From Malacoplasma iowae (lineage in GTDB: Bacteria; Bacillota_I; Bacilli_A; Mycoplasmatales; Mycoplasmoidaceae), in NCBI RefSeq assembly GCF_900660615.1, contig NZ_LR215023.1:992001-1056000 (forward strand): 64,000 bases of DNA, written 5' to 3'. Positions 34,248 through 44,550 of the stretch are shown here, piece after piece. The position numbers were made by a program, and so were the translations under genes. Below the pieces are notes generated by a model. That model was not told the origin of the DNA, searched no databases, and saw only the letters and a list, made by a program, of their open reading frames with translations. Numbering within the stretch: position 1 is the stretch's first letter; each line of letters starts with the position of its first letter.

Positions 34248-35330
34248 ATGCTTGATACTTTTAAAATTAAGTTTAAATTTGATAAATCAATCAAATTAAA
34301 AAAATACACAACAAAATATTTTATAGCAACACAAAAGGTGTTATTTGATGAAAACAAAGGAAAAAATGTTTGTTTAAGATTTTGCCACTTTTCAGAATCT
34401 GCTATTGTTTGTGGTGTCGCTGAAGTTATTTCATTATTGAAATTTGTCTTAAATAAAAAAATAAAAAAACTAAATATAAAATATTTACCTGATGGAACTA
34501 TTGCAAAAAAATATGAGCCCGTATTGATAATCGAGGGTGATTATCAACTTTTTGGTCATTTAGAAAACATTATTGATGGTATTTTATCAAGAAGATCATC
34601 CATTGCTACCAATGTACACAATTTTATAAAAGAAACAAATGAGGATAAATTCATGTTCATGTCAGATAGAAATGATGATTATTTGTTACAACCATATGAT
34701 GGTTATGCAGCTTATGTTGGTGGTGCAAAAAAATTTGTTACAGAAAAACAAATTGAATTTATCAAAACCGATCCAAGTGTTTCAGCCACAGGAACAATTC
34801 CTCATGCATTAATCCAACAATTTAATGGAGATATAGTTAAAACTTTGCAAGCATACAAAAAATCTCTTCCAAACAATATAGTTGTTGGTCTTATTGATTA
34901 TAATAATGACTGTCTTGGAGAAATTCAAAAACTTAAAGATGCAAATTTTAATAATTTAGATTATGTTAGAATTGACACTTCATCAAGTTTGGTTGATTTA
35001 TCATTACAACAAAAAAATAAGAATTGGAAAGACAATATTGAATTATATGGTGTAAATCCAACATTAATTCAAGAGGTTAGAAAAAAACTAGATGATGTAG
35101 GTTATAAAAATACAAAAATTGTTATTTCATCTGGTTTAACTTTAGATAAAGTTAAAGATTATGAATCAAAAAAACTTCCAGTTGATATGTATGGAATTGG
35201 TAAAAGCACAACAAAAATAAATGTATTTTTTACAGGTGATTTAATCAAAACCAATGGACAATACCAAGCAAAAATAGGAAGAAACAATAATATAGATTCT
35301 TCAATTGAAAAAATGCAAAGCTTAAAATAA
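34248..35330 (+). CDS. pncB: nicotinate phosphoribosyltransferase
   Basis: This 360-residue enzyme makes nicotinate mononucleotide from nicotinate and PRPP, the first step of NAD salvage. Matching segments are FMSDRNDDYLLQPYDGYAAY, SATGTIPHALIQQF and VRIDTSSSLVDLS, typical of the NAPRTase type II fold. The start is set at ATG 34248, with AGGA 8-9 bp upstream; the frame is open further upstream to 34197, but that stretch contains the likely -10 element. It is monocistronic and convergent with the next gene. Confidence 0.9.
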   Translation: MLDTFKIKFKFDKSIKLKKYTTKYFIATQKVLFDENKGKNVCLRFCHFSESAIVCGVAEVISLLKFVLNKKIKKLNIKYLPDGTIAKKYEPVLIIEGDYQLFGHLENIIDGILSRRSSIATNVHNFIKETNEDKFMFMSDRNDDYLLQPYDGYAAYVGGAKKFVTEKQIEFIKTDPSVSATGTIPHALIQQFNGDIVKTLQAYKKSLPNNIVVGLIDYNNDCLGEIQKLKDANFNNLDYVRIDTSSSLVDLSLQQKNKNWKDNIELYGVNPTLIQEVRKKLDDVGYKNTKIVISSGLTLDKVKDYESKKLPVDMYGIGKSTTKINVFFTGDLIKTNGQYQAKIGRNNNIDSSIEKMQSLK

Positions 35331-35366
35331 ATAATTATTTTGCTTTGCATCCATTTTATTTTTTTT
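35313..35366 (+). terminator. terminator overlapping the pncB 3' end
   Basis: A two-part hairpin: ATGCAAAGC (35313-35321)/GCTTTGCAT (35342-35350), with an inner AAAATAA/TTATTTT, is followed by a T-rich tail. The stem includes the last codons of pncB. Confidence 0.75.
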
Positions 35367-35373
35367 ATAAAAA

Positions 35374-36141
35374 TTAAATTTGATCATCTCAATTTTCATA
35401 TATTTCTTGTATCAAACCATTTTCATAAATACAATTATCTAACATTCTTTTATCTATATATCTTTCATTACTTAAATTTATTTCTGCTCTATAGATTAAT
35501 TCTTTTTCATTTACTTGTTTGTTTTCAATAATATCAAAAAGAGTTTTTTTAATTTTTTTTAAATCTTTAGGAAATGGTATAAAAATAAATTTAAATTTTC
35601 TTGATCAAAAAAGATATTGACCATCATTGTCCATCTTTTTTTCTTTATAATATCTTTTTTTAACTAATCCATTATTAAAACAATATGTCAAATAAATTGT
35701 ATAAATCTCTTTAGAAAATCTAAAATTATTATTACTACAAATATCTAGCATGTTATTACAAATGATTTCTATATTTTTTAAACTTTTTCTCATTGAACTT
35801 ATAAATTCTTTTGAAAATGTTTTACTAGGTTTTTCATTGTAATAGTTTTTCCCATATTCAGGAATAAGATAATCAGAAATAATTTTTGTAAGTTCTTGAT
35901 AATTGTTTCCAATATCATTCATAAAAGATTGAATTCTTACTATTGTTTTATTTATAAGATAATACATTGTTAAATTGTCATTTAAAAATTTTGCTTTTTT
36001 TAGTTTGTAAAAAACGCTGTTAAAAAAATATTTGTAATGTTTTCATTTTTTAATATCATCTAAAAATTTGTTTTGTTTTTTATTTTTTAAAGAATATAAT
36101 ATTTGATCAAAAGTTTCAAATTCAATTTTTTTTATTTCCAT
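35374..36141 (-). CDS. hypothetical protein, 255 residues
   Basis: The frame is open from ATG 36141 to TAA 35374 with TGA as Trp. The protein is Lys/Asn/Ile-rich, soluble and largely helical by composition, with no signal peptide or membrane helix and no family that I recognise. It lies convergent with pncB and divergent from the DUF2779 nuclease gene, with 117 bp between the starts. Its length and codon use resemble the neighbours, so it is probably a real gene. Confidence 0.6.
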
Positions 36142-36243
36142 TATGTACACCAGAATCATTTAATTAAATTTATTATATTTATAAAATTTATAATATTATT
36201 TATTTTTTAATAAATATTAAATAAGCTATATTCAAATTTAATT

Positions 36244-36249
36244 TATAAT
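36244..36249 (+). promoter_or_regulatory. -10 element 9 bp before the DUF2779 start: probable leaderless transcript
   Basis: TATAAT at 36244-36249 is followed by TTTTGTGTT and then ATG 36259. Transcription starting 6-8 bp after the -10 would leave almost no 5' leader, and no Shine-Dalgarno is present. Confidence 0.45.
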
Positions 36250-36258
36250 TTTTGTGTT

Positions 36259-38280
36259 ATGAAAAAATCTAAATATATAAGTAAATATGATTACATTGCC
36301 TTTTATACAAAGCAAGAAAATTTTTGATTTAAAACAAATGCTGAAATAATTTCAGAAATAGAATCAATAAAAAATCAATATGGATATTATAGTGAATTAT
36401 ATGAAGATGATGATGAAGATGATGATTTTTTTGATGATGGAGAAATTAGCGAATTTGATGCATATGAAAAATACAAAGAATTATTAGAAGAAAATAAGGA
36501 TGTGGATAAAGATAACCCATTATTAAAAGAAGGTTCAATTTTAGATATTGAATCAAAAAAATTTATAAAAAATAAATTCATTGATATGCCTTGATTTGAT
36601 TTTGACGACATTAAATACAAAAACAAAACAATGGAAGAATTGGCTATCGAAACTGAATTTATTCTTAAAAATCATGATTCTGTAATTATTTTTCAGCCCG
36701 TTTTTATTCATAATAATTTAATTACAAAATGTGATGCTTTTGTAAAAATAGATAGTTATGATTTTCATTTAATAGAAACAAAGGGTACAACTACTGCAAA
36801 GTTTCATCATTATCTTGATTTGTTTTTTCAAAAACAAGTAATCGAATCAAAAGATTATTTAAAAGAAAAAAATATTTCATATGAACTATGCCTTATTAAG
36901 TATGAATATAAAAATAAATATGAAGTTTCTTTTGAAACAACAAAATACATTAACATTTCAAAATCTCCACCAACTCTTTCTAAAGCTGAAAAGGAGTTGC
37001 CAAAAAACAAAATAATCTGAGTAAAAAATAAAAGAAAAAAAGGATATTACTTTGACAAAATTGGTGAAGAACATGGAATTTTAATTTCAAATATATTGTG
37101 TGGGGATTATTCAGATATTGAAAATAAAAAAATATTGTTGAATAACACCAAGACAACAAAATCACTAGATAAATCTTTATCAATCTTAAAAGATACATAT
37201 AATAATTTTAATAATGTTATTGCCCAACTTTGGGATCATAAAAAGAACTTAGAAAATCTTGAAAAGAAAATAAAAAACAATGATGATTTTAAATCTTTTT
37301 CAAATATTAAACCTTCATTTAATGATAAGGGTCCTTTTAAAAATGATGATAATTGACCAGAATTAAGAAAACTATATTCCTTGCAAGGATACACTTTATA
37401 TGACTATTCTGGAAAAGTTGCAGTTCAAGATGAATACAATATTAAAAATGCAGTAATTAATCAAAATCCAAAAACATTTTTAAAAACACCAGAAAAAAAC
37501 ACAAACATATATATTGATGCATTTATAAACTCAAACGAAGAAATTCAAATTGATTTAACAAAAACGTATGAACTTTATAATAAATTAAAAAATGTTAAAA
37601 AAGTTTATTTTGATTTTGAAACAATAAACACATCAATAAGAAGTTGTGACAACACTTTGCCTTTTAGTCAAATTGTTACTCAATGTTCTGTAATAAAAGA
37701 TAATGGTGATGGAACAGAGTCTTCACCTTGTGAAAATTTAATAATAGATCCAACAAAAATTGATATTGATTGATTCAAAAAAGTTGTTGACTCAATTTAC
37801 TATGAGACAACAAACGAAGATGAAAAAGTTCTATATATTGTTTATAACAAATCATTTGAACAAACAAGATTAAAGGAAATTGCAGGTTATATTTCAGATA
37901 AAAATTATAATCACAAAATAATTCAAATTATTAATAACACTTTTGACTTAGCTGATTTTTTTACATTTACAACAAATAAAAAATATATAGTCTTTAAAGA
38001 ATTGTGTGGTTTTTATTCAATTAAAAAAGTTTTACCATTAATAAAAAAATATAATCCAGAAATTTTTGATAAAACTCATTGTTTGGACTATAACTCTTTA
38101 AATGTAAAAAATGGTAAAGAATGTCAGGGAGAAACAAATAAAAGATTCTTTTTATTAATTAGTGATTCTGAATGAAAAAAAATTGAAGAAAATCTTAAAG
38201 TTTATTGTGAAAACGATGTTAGAGCTATGATAGCAATAGAATATTTTGTTAAAGATTTATTAGAAAAATATAATAAATAA
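36259..38280 (+). CDS. DUF2779-type protein with two nuclease-like domains
   Basis: This 673-residue soluble protein has a very acidic loop (EDDDEDDDFFDDGE) near residue 58. Next comes a PD-(D/E)xK-like core, with D159 in TKCDAFV and E173-x-K175 in FHLIETKGT, followed by YELCLIKYEYK. After a middle helical region comes an RNase H/DnaQ-like exonuclease core, with D452-x-E454 in VYFDFETIN and YCENDV near residue 650 as motif III (YxxxD, DEDDy type). This two-domain order is that of DUF2779 proteins. The biological role is unknown; DNA or RNA processing or defence are open. TGA codons are Trp. Confidence 0.75.
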
Positions 38281-38286
38281 TGCATT

Positions 38287-38331
38287 AAAATTTACCCTAA
38301 TAAAATAATTTAATTTATTGGGGTAAATTTT
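38287..38331. terminator. bidirectional terminator between the DUF2779 gene and rpiR
   Basis: A nearly perfect 17-18 bp stem (38287-38304 with 38314-38331, one mismatch) lies between convergent genes. The rpiR stop codon (38330-38332) is at its right edge. Confidence 0.85.
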
Positions 38332-39181
38332 ATTTATCACTATTGTTATTAGTTTTAAAAAACTGTCACTCTTTAATTAATTCATTTGCTTTTTTAAGTG
38401 ATGTATTACTACTTTCAATTTTGCTATAAAGTTCATAATATATTAAATCTGAAATTACAAGCATTGATATTTTACTTGATGTTGCAATTATTCTTTTATT
38501 TTTATATAAATCTTCAAAAACTATTTTATAAGTAATTCCATCAATAAATTCTTTATTGTTTGTTACAAGCAATACTGGAATGTTTAATTTTTTTGCTGTT
38601 TCAATAATAAAAACTATTTCACTATGGGCAGCTGATTTTGAAAAAATAACAAGAAGATTTTCACCAGAAATTGATGATAATGATAACAATAAAACATGCA
38701 AATCATTAAATGCATTTGCTTTAATTCCCAATTTAAGTAGATTAGATGAAAACTCATATGCTGGAAGATATGATGATCCTATTCCATAACAAAAAATTTT
38801 TTCACATGATAATATTTTGTTACAAATATTATTTAATTGTTTGGCATCAATACTATTTAATGTTTCATTTATTGTATAAACATTATATGCTATTAAATTA
38901 TTTATCCTATTATATGTATCTTCTTCTTTTTGAACTTTATAAAGATCTAATTTTGATTTTTTATCAATAGCAAATGTTTTCATTTCAATGATATTTTTAA
39001 AACCCATTTTTTGGCATAATCTTGAAATTGATGACTTTGAATAAAAAAGGATTTTTTCTAAAGCAATAATGTTAGATGATAAAAACAAATCAATATTATC
39101 ATTTATTTTTTTAACTATTTCGATTTCTGTTTCGTTTAAATCAAAATTTGATTCATCAAAAATTTTTATTTTGTTTTCCAT
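38330..39181 (-). CDS. RpiR/MurR-family transcriptional regulator with SIS domain
   Basis: This 283-residue protein has an N-terminal HTH_6 domain (FYSKSSISRLCQKMGFKN) and a SIS phosphosugar-binding domain from about residue 110 (CYGIGSSYLPAYEFSSNLLKLG, then FSKSAAHSEIV). Regulators of this family sense phosphosugars and control sugar operons; several control sialate/ManNAc and MurNAc genes. It lies just downstream of the PTS-nanE operon but behind that operon's terminator, so it has its own transcript. It probably regulates nanE and the PTS. TGA 38366 near the C-terminus is Trp. Confidence 0.9.
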
Positions 39182-39224
39182 ATTGTTTAACCCAATAAAA
39201 ATATAACCTAATAATATTTAATAT

Positions 39225-39255
39225 AAAAAAATTAAGATAACATAAGTTATCTTAA
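39225..39255 (-). terminator. intrinsic terminator of the nanE-PTS operon
   Basis: A perfect stem TTAAGATAAC/GTTATCTTAA (39232-39241 with 39246-39255) is followed on the minus strand by TTTTTT. It includes the PTS stop codon. Confidence 0.85.
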
Positions 39256-41606
39256 CTATATATTACTTTATAAATTGGTGTGCCCTTTTTAACATTTTGA
39301 TTGTTTTTTACAAGCAATTCAATTTTCATTTCTTTAGTCATATCACAAACAACTATAGGAGTTTGAATTGATTTTGATTTGCTCAATTTTTCTAAATCTA
39401 CATTTGTTATCTTTTTGTTTAAAAATACTTTTTCTTTTTCTTTAATTTTTACATCAAAAGGAATTCCATTAAGTTCTACACTGTCTATTCCTATATGCAT
39501 CATTACATTTTGACCTTCATCAGTTTTAAATATATAACAATGCTTTGTATCAAAACAATTTTCCAAAATACCTTTTTCAATAATTGAATAAAATTCATTT
39601 GATTTAGGAATAATGGCTACTCCATCTCCTAAAAGTTTGTTTTTAAAAGCATCATCACAAACATTATCTAATGTAATGACTTGGCAATCTACTGGAGAGT
39701 AAACTATAAAATTATTTTTCTTTTCACTAGATTTAACATTTTCATTTTTGATTAATTCATTATTATTTTCAAAATTAATATTTGAAATATCAATTTTAGA
39801 ATCAATCACATCATTTATTTTTTCACTTAATATAGCAGCTTCGCCACCAAAAATTAATTGAACTGATTTATTGTTTATAACCTCTCCCATTGATCCTAAT
39901 TGTTTCACTTTGTTAACATCCAAAGAATTTGAGCTTTTTAAACTAACTCTTAGTCTTGTTGCACAAGCTGTAACATTTTCAATGTTTTCAAGACCTCCAA
40001 GTGCATTTATAATTTGAATTGTTTTTGTATCTACTTCATTTTTATTTTTATTATTTTTATCTTTCATTTCTTGATAAGTTTTTTTATCAATTAACTTAAA
40101 GTTATTACTTCCTCTTCCTGGTGTTTGAATATTCATTTTTTTAATTAGTAATCAGAATAATAAGAATGTAATCGCTCCTTCAGCAATAGCTAAAACAAAA
40201 GCAAAATAGAATTTAGTTCCTTTTAATACTGGTATGGCACCATAAATAACAAGATCAATAAACCCTCTTGCAAAACCAACACCAACATGGGCACCAACTA
40301 ATTCCATAAACATGTAAGAGAACCCAGACATTGGAACATAAATTATGTAATAAAGTAATGGTGCACAGAATAAGAAAGTATATTCTAATGGTTCTGTAAT
40401 TCCAGTCAAGAATGAAACAACCATAGATGATCCAATTATTGATGCTACTTGTTTTCTGTTTTGTTTTTCAGAAGTAAATATAATTGCAGCACCTATACCC
40501 ATACACACACCAATATAAGTTGGGTAATCTTGTGTATATCTTCCAGGATAAACATTTAATGTTTTTGTAAATCAATCAAATATAGGAGTTTCTTGTAACG
40601 ATCCATCACTTAATTTAATAGGTAAAGTATTAAATGGTAATCCATTAATAAAATTTCATATGTTTTGATCTCCACTTATAGATTGATTATTTAACCCAAA
40701 GGAATTGTGAATAACATTTATTTTTTCCATATCTATACCATTAGTAGATAATGCACTATTAAGTGCATTTCAACTAATTTCACCACCAAATGGAGTTTGG
40801 AATGCTAAGATAATTGGAATGTGATGTAATCCAAAAGGCTGTAAAGATCTTCCTAAAATCCCATACAATAATCCACCAGTACCATAAGGAGCTTTTTGTA
40901 TACCACTACCTATGATATTTATAAGTTGTCCTATTCATGGTCAGAATATTAAAAATACCAAAGCAACCAATGATATTAAAGGTATTAAAACAATTGGTAC
41001 TAATCTAATTCCACTAAAGAAATCTAATGCTGTTGGTAATTTGATTTTTGAAACTTTGTTATAAATTACAGAAGTAATCAAACCAACAACAATACCTCCA
41101 AAAATAGATGTTTGTAAAGTTGTAAATCCAAGTGTTGTAGTTGTTATACTTTTTATAACTTCTGGGTCTTTATGAAATCATAATATAGAAGTTATTGTAT
41201 TTGTTTTGTCAAATTGAAAGAAAGGAAGTTGGAAACTACAAAATACAAGATATGCTAAAACAGAGCAAAATCCGCTAGCACCCCGGTCTTTTGAAAATGT
41301 TATTGTTAGTGCCACTGAAAACAAAAGAGGTAATATATTAAACACCACTGAACTCATAGCACTTAAAATATTTGCAGCAATCATTCCACCTTCATTTTTT
41401 AAATTAGCACCAATTGCACCACTAATACCAAGTAATAAACCAGCTATTGGTAAGATAGCAATTGGTAACATTAAACCCCTTGATAATTGTGAGAAGAAAT
41501 CTTTTACTTTACCTTTATTCTCTTTTCTTTTTTTATTTAAATTACCAAAGACAGAAGTAATGTTATTTTTTTTAGGTTTTAGATTTTCTTGTGTATTTAT
41601 CTTCAT
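39252..41606 (-). CDS. PTS EIICBA transporter, glucose/N-acetylhexosamine superfamily
   Basis: This 784-residue protein holds three domains. EIIC (about 1-490) has 10 or so membrane segments and starts after a basic tail (LSRGLMLPIAILPIAGLLLG). EIIB has the phosphorylated C548 in NVTACATRLRV. EIIA has H704 in MMHIGIDSVELNG and a second conserved His at 689. A single continuous frame with several TGA Trp codons covers all three. It imports and phosphorylates a hexose or amino sugar, using phosphate from HPr (45.6 kb). It starts 1 bp after nanE. That neighbour suggests N-acetylmannosamine as substrate, but GlcNAc or glucose cannot be excluded. Confidence 0.9.
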
Positions 41607-41607
41607 A

Positions 41608-42306
41608 TTAAGTTATCGCTTTCATAAAACGTTTGGTTATTTCTTTTGGACGGGTTATTGCAGTGCCAACCACCACGGAATAACATCCAAGTTTTAATAA
41701 TTCATTAACTTGATTGGGTTCCCAAATACCACCTTCTGCAACCAAAGGAATATTTATTTGCTTCAAAGCATTTTTAATAAATTCATAATTATTTTCTATA
41801 TTAGATCTACCAGCACTTTCTTTTGTATATCCGCGAAGTGTTGTACTAATTAAATCAAATTTTAATAATTCAGCATTTTTAATATCTTCCATAGTTGCAC
41901 AATCAGCCATCAATAATGTTTTAGGTGCATTTTTCCTACAATAAGTAACTAATTCACTTAGTGTTTGATCATTGGGTCTTTTTCTATTTGTTGCATCTAA
42001 TGCAATGACATCAACTTTAAGTTTTATAAGCTGTTTCACTTCTTTTGTTGTTGCTGTTATATACACTTCACTATCTTCATATTTTTTCTTTATCAGTCCA
42101 ATTACAAAAATTCCTTTAATCATTTTTTTAATATTTTTTATATGTTTTACTTGACTAAGTCTTAATACTGTTGCTCCTCCCTCAACACAAGCTTTAGCCA
42201 TCAAAGTAATTGCTTTTACATTGTTCAATGGTTCATCATCAACTGCTTGACACGAAACTATTAAATTATTTTTTATTTTTTCTATAACTTTCATATTTAG
42301 TTTCAT
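41608..42306 (-). CDS. nanE: N-acetylmannosamine-6-phosphate 2-epimerase
   Basis: This 232-residue TIM-barrel protein has the NanE blocks: NLIVSCQAVDDEPL near the N-terminus, VIALDATNRKRP, LLMADCATMEDI, and LVAEGGIWEPNQV. It converts ManNAc-6-phosphate to GlcNAc-6-phosphate. ATG 42294 in the same frame is an alternative start; neither start has a strong Shine-Dalgarno. It is the first gene of an operon with the PTS. With no sialate lyase or ManNAc kinase nearby, the simplest route is uptake of ManNAc as its 6-phosphate. Confidence 0.93.
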   Translation of the reverse strand: MKLNMKVIEKIKNNLIVSCQAVDDEPLNNVKAITLMAKACVEGGATVLRLSQVKHIKNIKKMIKGIFVIGLIKKKYEDSEVYITATTKEVKQLIKLKVDVIALDATNRKRPNDQTLSELVTYCRKNAPKTLLMADCATMEDIKNAELLKFDLISTTLRGYTKESAGRSNIENNYEFIKNALKQINIPLVAEGGIWEPNQVNELLKLGCYSVVVGTAITRPKEITKRFMKAIT

Positions 42307-42339
42307 TTTAAGGCAAAATATTTTAATAATTTATGGGTA

Positions 42340-42364
42340 TAAAAAAATGGGAAAAATTCCCATA
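42340..42364 (-). terminator. intrinsic terminator of ruvAB
   Basis: A short stem ATGGG/CCCAT (42347-42363) lies 11 bp after the ruvB stop and is followed on the minus strand by TTTTTTTATA. Confidence 0.7.
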
Positions 42365-42374
42365 AACAAACAAT

Positions 42375-43304
42375 TTAAATAGCATAATTTGATTCTAAAT
42401 ATGTTTCACCATAAATTGTTAAAACCCGTCCTAGTGATGTTTTCAATATAAGATTTTTTTTAAGCAAATATGGTTCTATTTTATTAACAATAGTTTTCTC
42501 ATCTAAATTTAAAATTTGTGAAATTGTTTTTAAGCCAATTGCTTTATTTGTTTTTAATAAATTTAGATATCTAATATCTAAATCATTTAAACCATATTCA
42601 TAAATACCAATTTTTTTAAGTATTATTTCTTTACTTTCTTTCTTAACTTGATAATGATCCAAAAATCTACTTAAAATTCTTTTTGAAAGTCTTGGTATCC
42701 CTTTAGATTTATTTGCAATTTCTATAAGTATTTCATCATCAATATCAATATTAAAATGATTAACACTGAACTTAAGAATCTTATAAATATCTTGAGAAGA
42801 ATATTCATCTATATTTAATAAGATTCCAAATCTTTCTTCAAAAGGATCTGGTAAATTACCAAGTTTAGTTGTAGCTCCTATAATTGTAAACTTTGGAAGT
42901 TTTAAGGTAGTTAATTTCGCATTAAAATCTTTACCTATACTTACACTAAAAGTAAAATCCTCCATTACTGAATATAAAAGTTCATAGCAACACTGATTAA
43001 CAGAATGTATCTCATCAATAAAAATAATGTCATTTTCTTTAACTGAATACAAAATATTTAGTAAATCAGTTTTTTCTTTTATTTGAGGACCCAAAACAAT
43101 TTTTATATTAGTTTTTAATTCATTAGCAATTATTTTAGCCAAAGTTGTTTTACCAACTCCTGCTGGTCCATACAGTAAACAATGATCAAGACAACTATTG
43201 TTTTTTAAACAATTCTTTAAATATATTTTTATATTGTTTTTAAGTTGTTGTTTACCCTGAAAATCATTTAGTTTAGTTGGCCTTAGCTGAATTAGATTCA
43301 TCAT
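42375..43304 (-). CDS. ruvB: Holliday junction branch-migration ATPase RuvB
   Basis: This protein of about 309 residues opens with the RuvB signature LRPTKLNDFQGKQQLKNNI. It has Walker A GPAGVGKTTLA, Walker B DIIFIDEIH, sensor 1 TIIGATTKLGNLPDPFEERFG and an arginine finger region. The C-terminal winged helix reads GLNDLDIRYLNLL. The start overlaps the 3' end of ruvA by about 30 bp, with no clear Shine-Dalgarno; ATG 43301 or TTG 43310 are alternatives. It drives branch migration with RuvA before RecU cleavage. Confidence 0.95.
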   Translation of the reverse strand: MMNLIQLRPTKLNDFQGKQQLKNNIKIYLKNCLKNNSCLDHCLLYGPAGVGKTTLAKIIANELKTNIKIVLGPQIKEKTDLLNILYSVKENDIIFIDEIHSVNQCCYELLYSVMEDFTFSVSIGKDFNAKLTTLKLPKFTIIGATTKLGNLPDPFEERFGILLNIDEYSSQDIYKILKFSVNHFNIDIDDEILIEIANKSKGIPRLSKRILSRFLDHYQVKKESKEIILKKIGIYEYGLNDLDIRYLNLLKTNKAIGLKTISQILNLDEKTIVNKIEPYLLKKNLILKTSLGRVLTIYGETYLESNYAI

Positions 43305-43911
43305 CACCAATTATTATTTTTATTGTTTCACTTATAAGATCACTTAATTCAAGCGATCTATAATTTTCAATTTTTGTTGGTATTTCACTAAGTGCGATTT
43401 CAACTTCTTCTTTTTTATAACCCAATGCTTTTAATGCTGACACCAAATCTGATATTTTAGTAACAGAAGTTGAATTATTATTCTCATTTATGGTTTCATT
43501 TTTATATTCAAAATTTAGCTTATAAGAAATATCATTAATTACTTGTCATGCTATTTTTTTATTAAACCCTGGAAGAGTTTCTAGTGTTTTATAATCTTTG
43601 GTTTTAATTAATATTTTTAATTCATCTAAATTTGTTTTAAGAATATTCAAAGCAGTTTTTGGTCCAATTCCATTTATATTGATTAATTGTTCAAAAAATA
43701 TTTTTTCATATGGGTCTTTAAATCCATAATATTCAGATACAAAATTTCCTTTATTAGTTTGACAAACCTTTTGATAAATATAAATTTTATAATACTGATT
43801 TAATTCATAATTAATACAATCATTAATAAATATTTTAGTTCCTATTGAGTTTGTCTCCAAAATTATGTAGTTCTTATTTGAATATGTAATTTTTCCATTA
43901 ATATATTCCAT
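43273..43911 (-). CDS. ruvA: Holliday junction DNA helicase subunit RuvA
   Basis: This 212-residue protein has an N-terminal OB fold (MEYINGKITYSNKNYIILE), helix-hairpin-helix motifs (INGIGPKTALNIL and LETLPGFNKKIA) and a C-terminal three-helix domain (LVSALKALGYKKEEV) joined by an Asn-rich linker. An in-frame TGA at 43546 is Trp. TAGGAGGAAAT precedes the ATG. It forms an operon with ruvB. Confidence 0.94.
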
Positions 43912-43973
43912 ATTTTATTTCCTCCTATTTATATATCTCCACTATATAAATAGATTTTTTTACAAGAAACTAC

Positions 43974-44006
43974 AAAAAAAGATAAATAACTTAAAAGTTA
44001 TTTATC
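43974..44006 (-). terminator. intrinsic terminator of the coiled-coil gene
   Basis: Stem GATAAATAAC/GTTATTTATC (43981-43990 with 43997-44006) with minus-strand TTTTTTT after it. It includes the TAA stop codon of the gene. Confidence 0.85.
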
Positions 44007-44355
44007 CCAAAACGCTTCTATTTCTATATGCTATATCTCTTTTTTTAAGATCATGTCTTTTTTTGGAATTTACTTTTTCTTGTAATTCCATTCTTCTTTC
44101 AAACTCAGTTGTTTCTTTTTCAAGGTTTTCATTAGTTTTTTGAATAAAAGTTTGTTTCTTTTGTATTTGAGCTTCTTTTTCTCTTAATCTAATTTCTCTT
44201 TCAAATAAAACTACATTAACTTCATTTTCATGAATTTTCTTTATTTCATCAAATTGAGTTACAGAATCATTTATTTTATTTTCTTCACTTAAAGATTCAC
44301 CTCTAGAAGAATGAAATTTAGGGTCATCTTTTTTGTTGTTTTTTTTAAATAACAT
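44002..44355 (-). CDS. small coiled-coil protein of unknown function
   Basis: This 117-residue, highly charged protein begins LFKKNNKKDDPKFHSSRGES. From about residue 40 on it forms one long predicted coiled coil rich in Glu, Lys and Gln (EREIRLREKEAQIQKKQ), ending in a basic KKRDIAYRNR tail. The start is set at ATG 44355, because GAGG lies 5 bp upstream, rather than at ATG 44379. No enzyme motif is present. It has its own terminator. A scaffold or cytoskeletal role is only a guess from the coiled coil. Confidence 0.65.
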   Translation of the reverse strand: MLFKKNNKKDDPKFHSSRGESLSEENKINDSVTQFDEIKKIHENEVNVVLFEREIRLREKEAQIQKKQTFIQKTNENLEKETTEFERRMELQEKVNSKKRHDLKKRDIAYRNRSVLG

Positions 44356-44550
44356 AACTACCTCATTTTGTAACATCAATATATAAATTATAAGAAATTA
44401 AAAATTAAAATTCAAATTGCAATATTTTTAATATTTTCCTTATAGTTATAAAATAAGTTAAAAAACAAGATGTAAATAATATTTTTGTTGATATTTAAAA
44501 AGATAATGAAATATTAAATTGAAATATTTATTCTAACAATACAATTAACA

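Noticed and set aside
36399-36440. GATGAT-rich stretch as a microsatellite
   Set aside because: It is irregular (mixed GAT, GAA and TTT) and encodes an acidic loop; it lacks the perfect units of the two true tracts.
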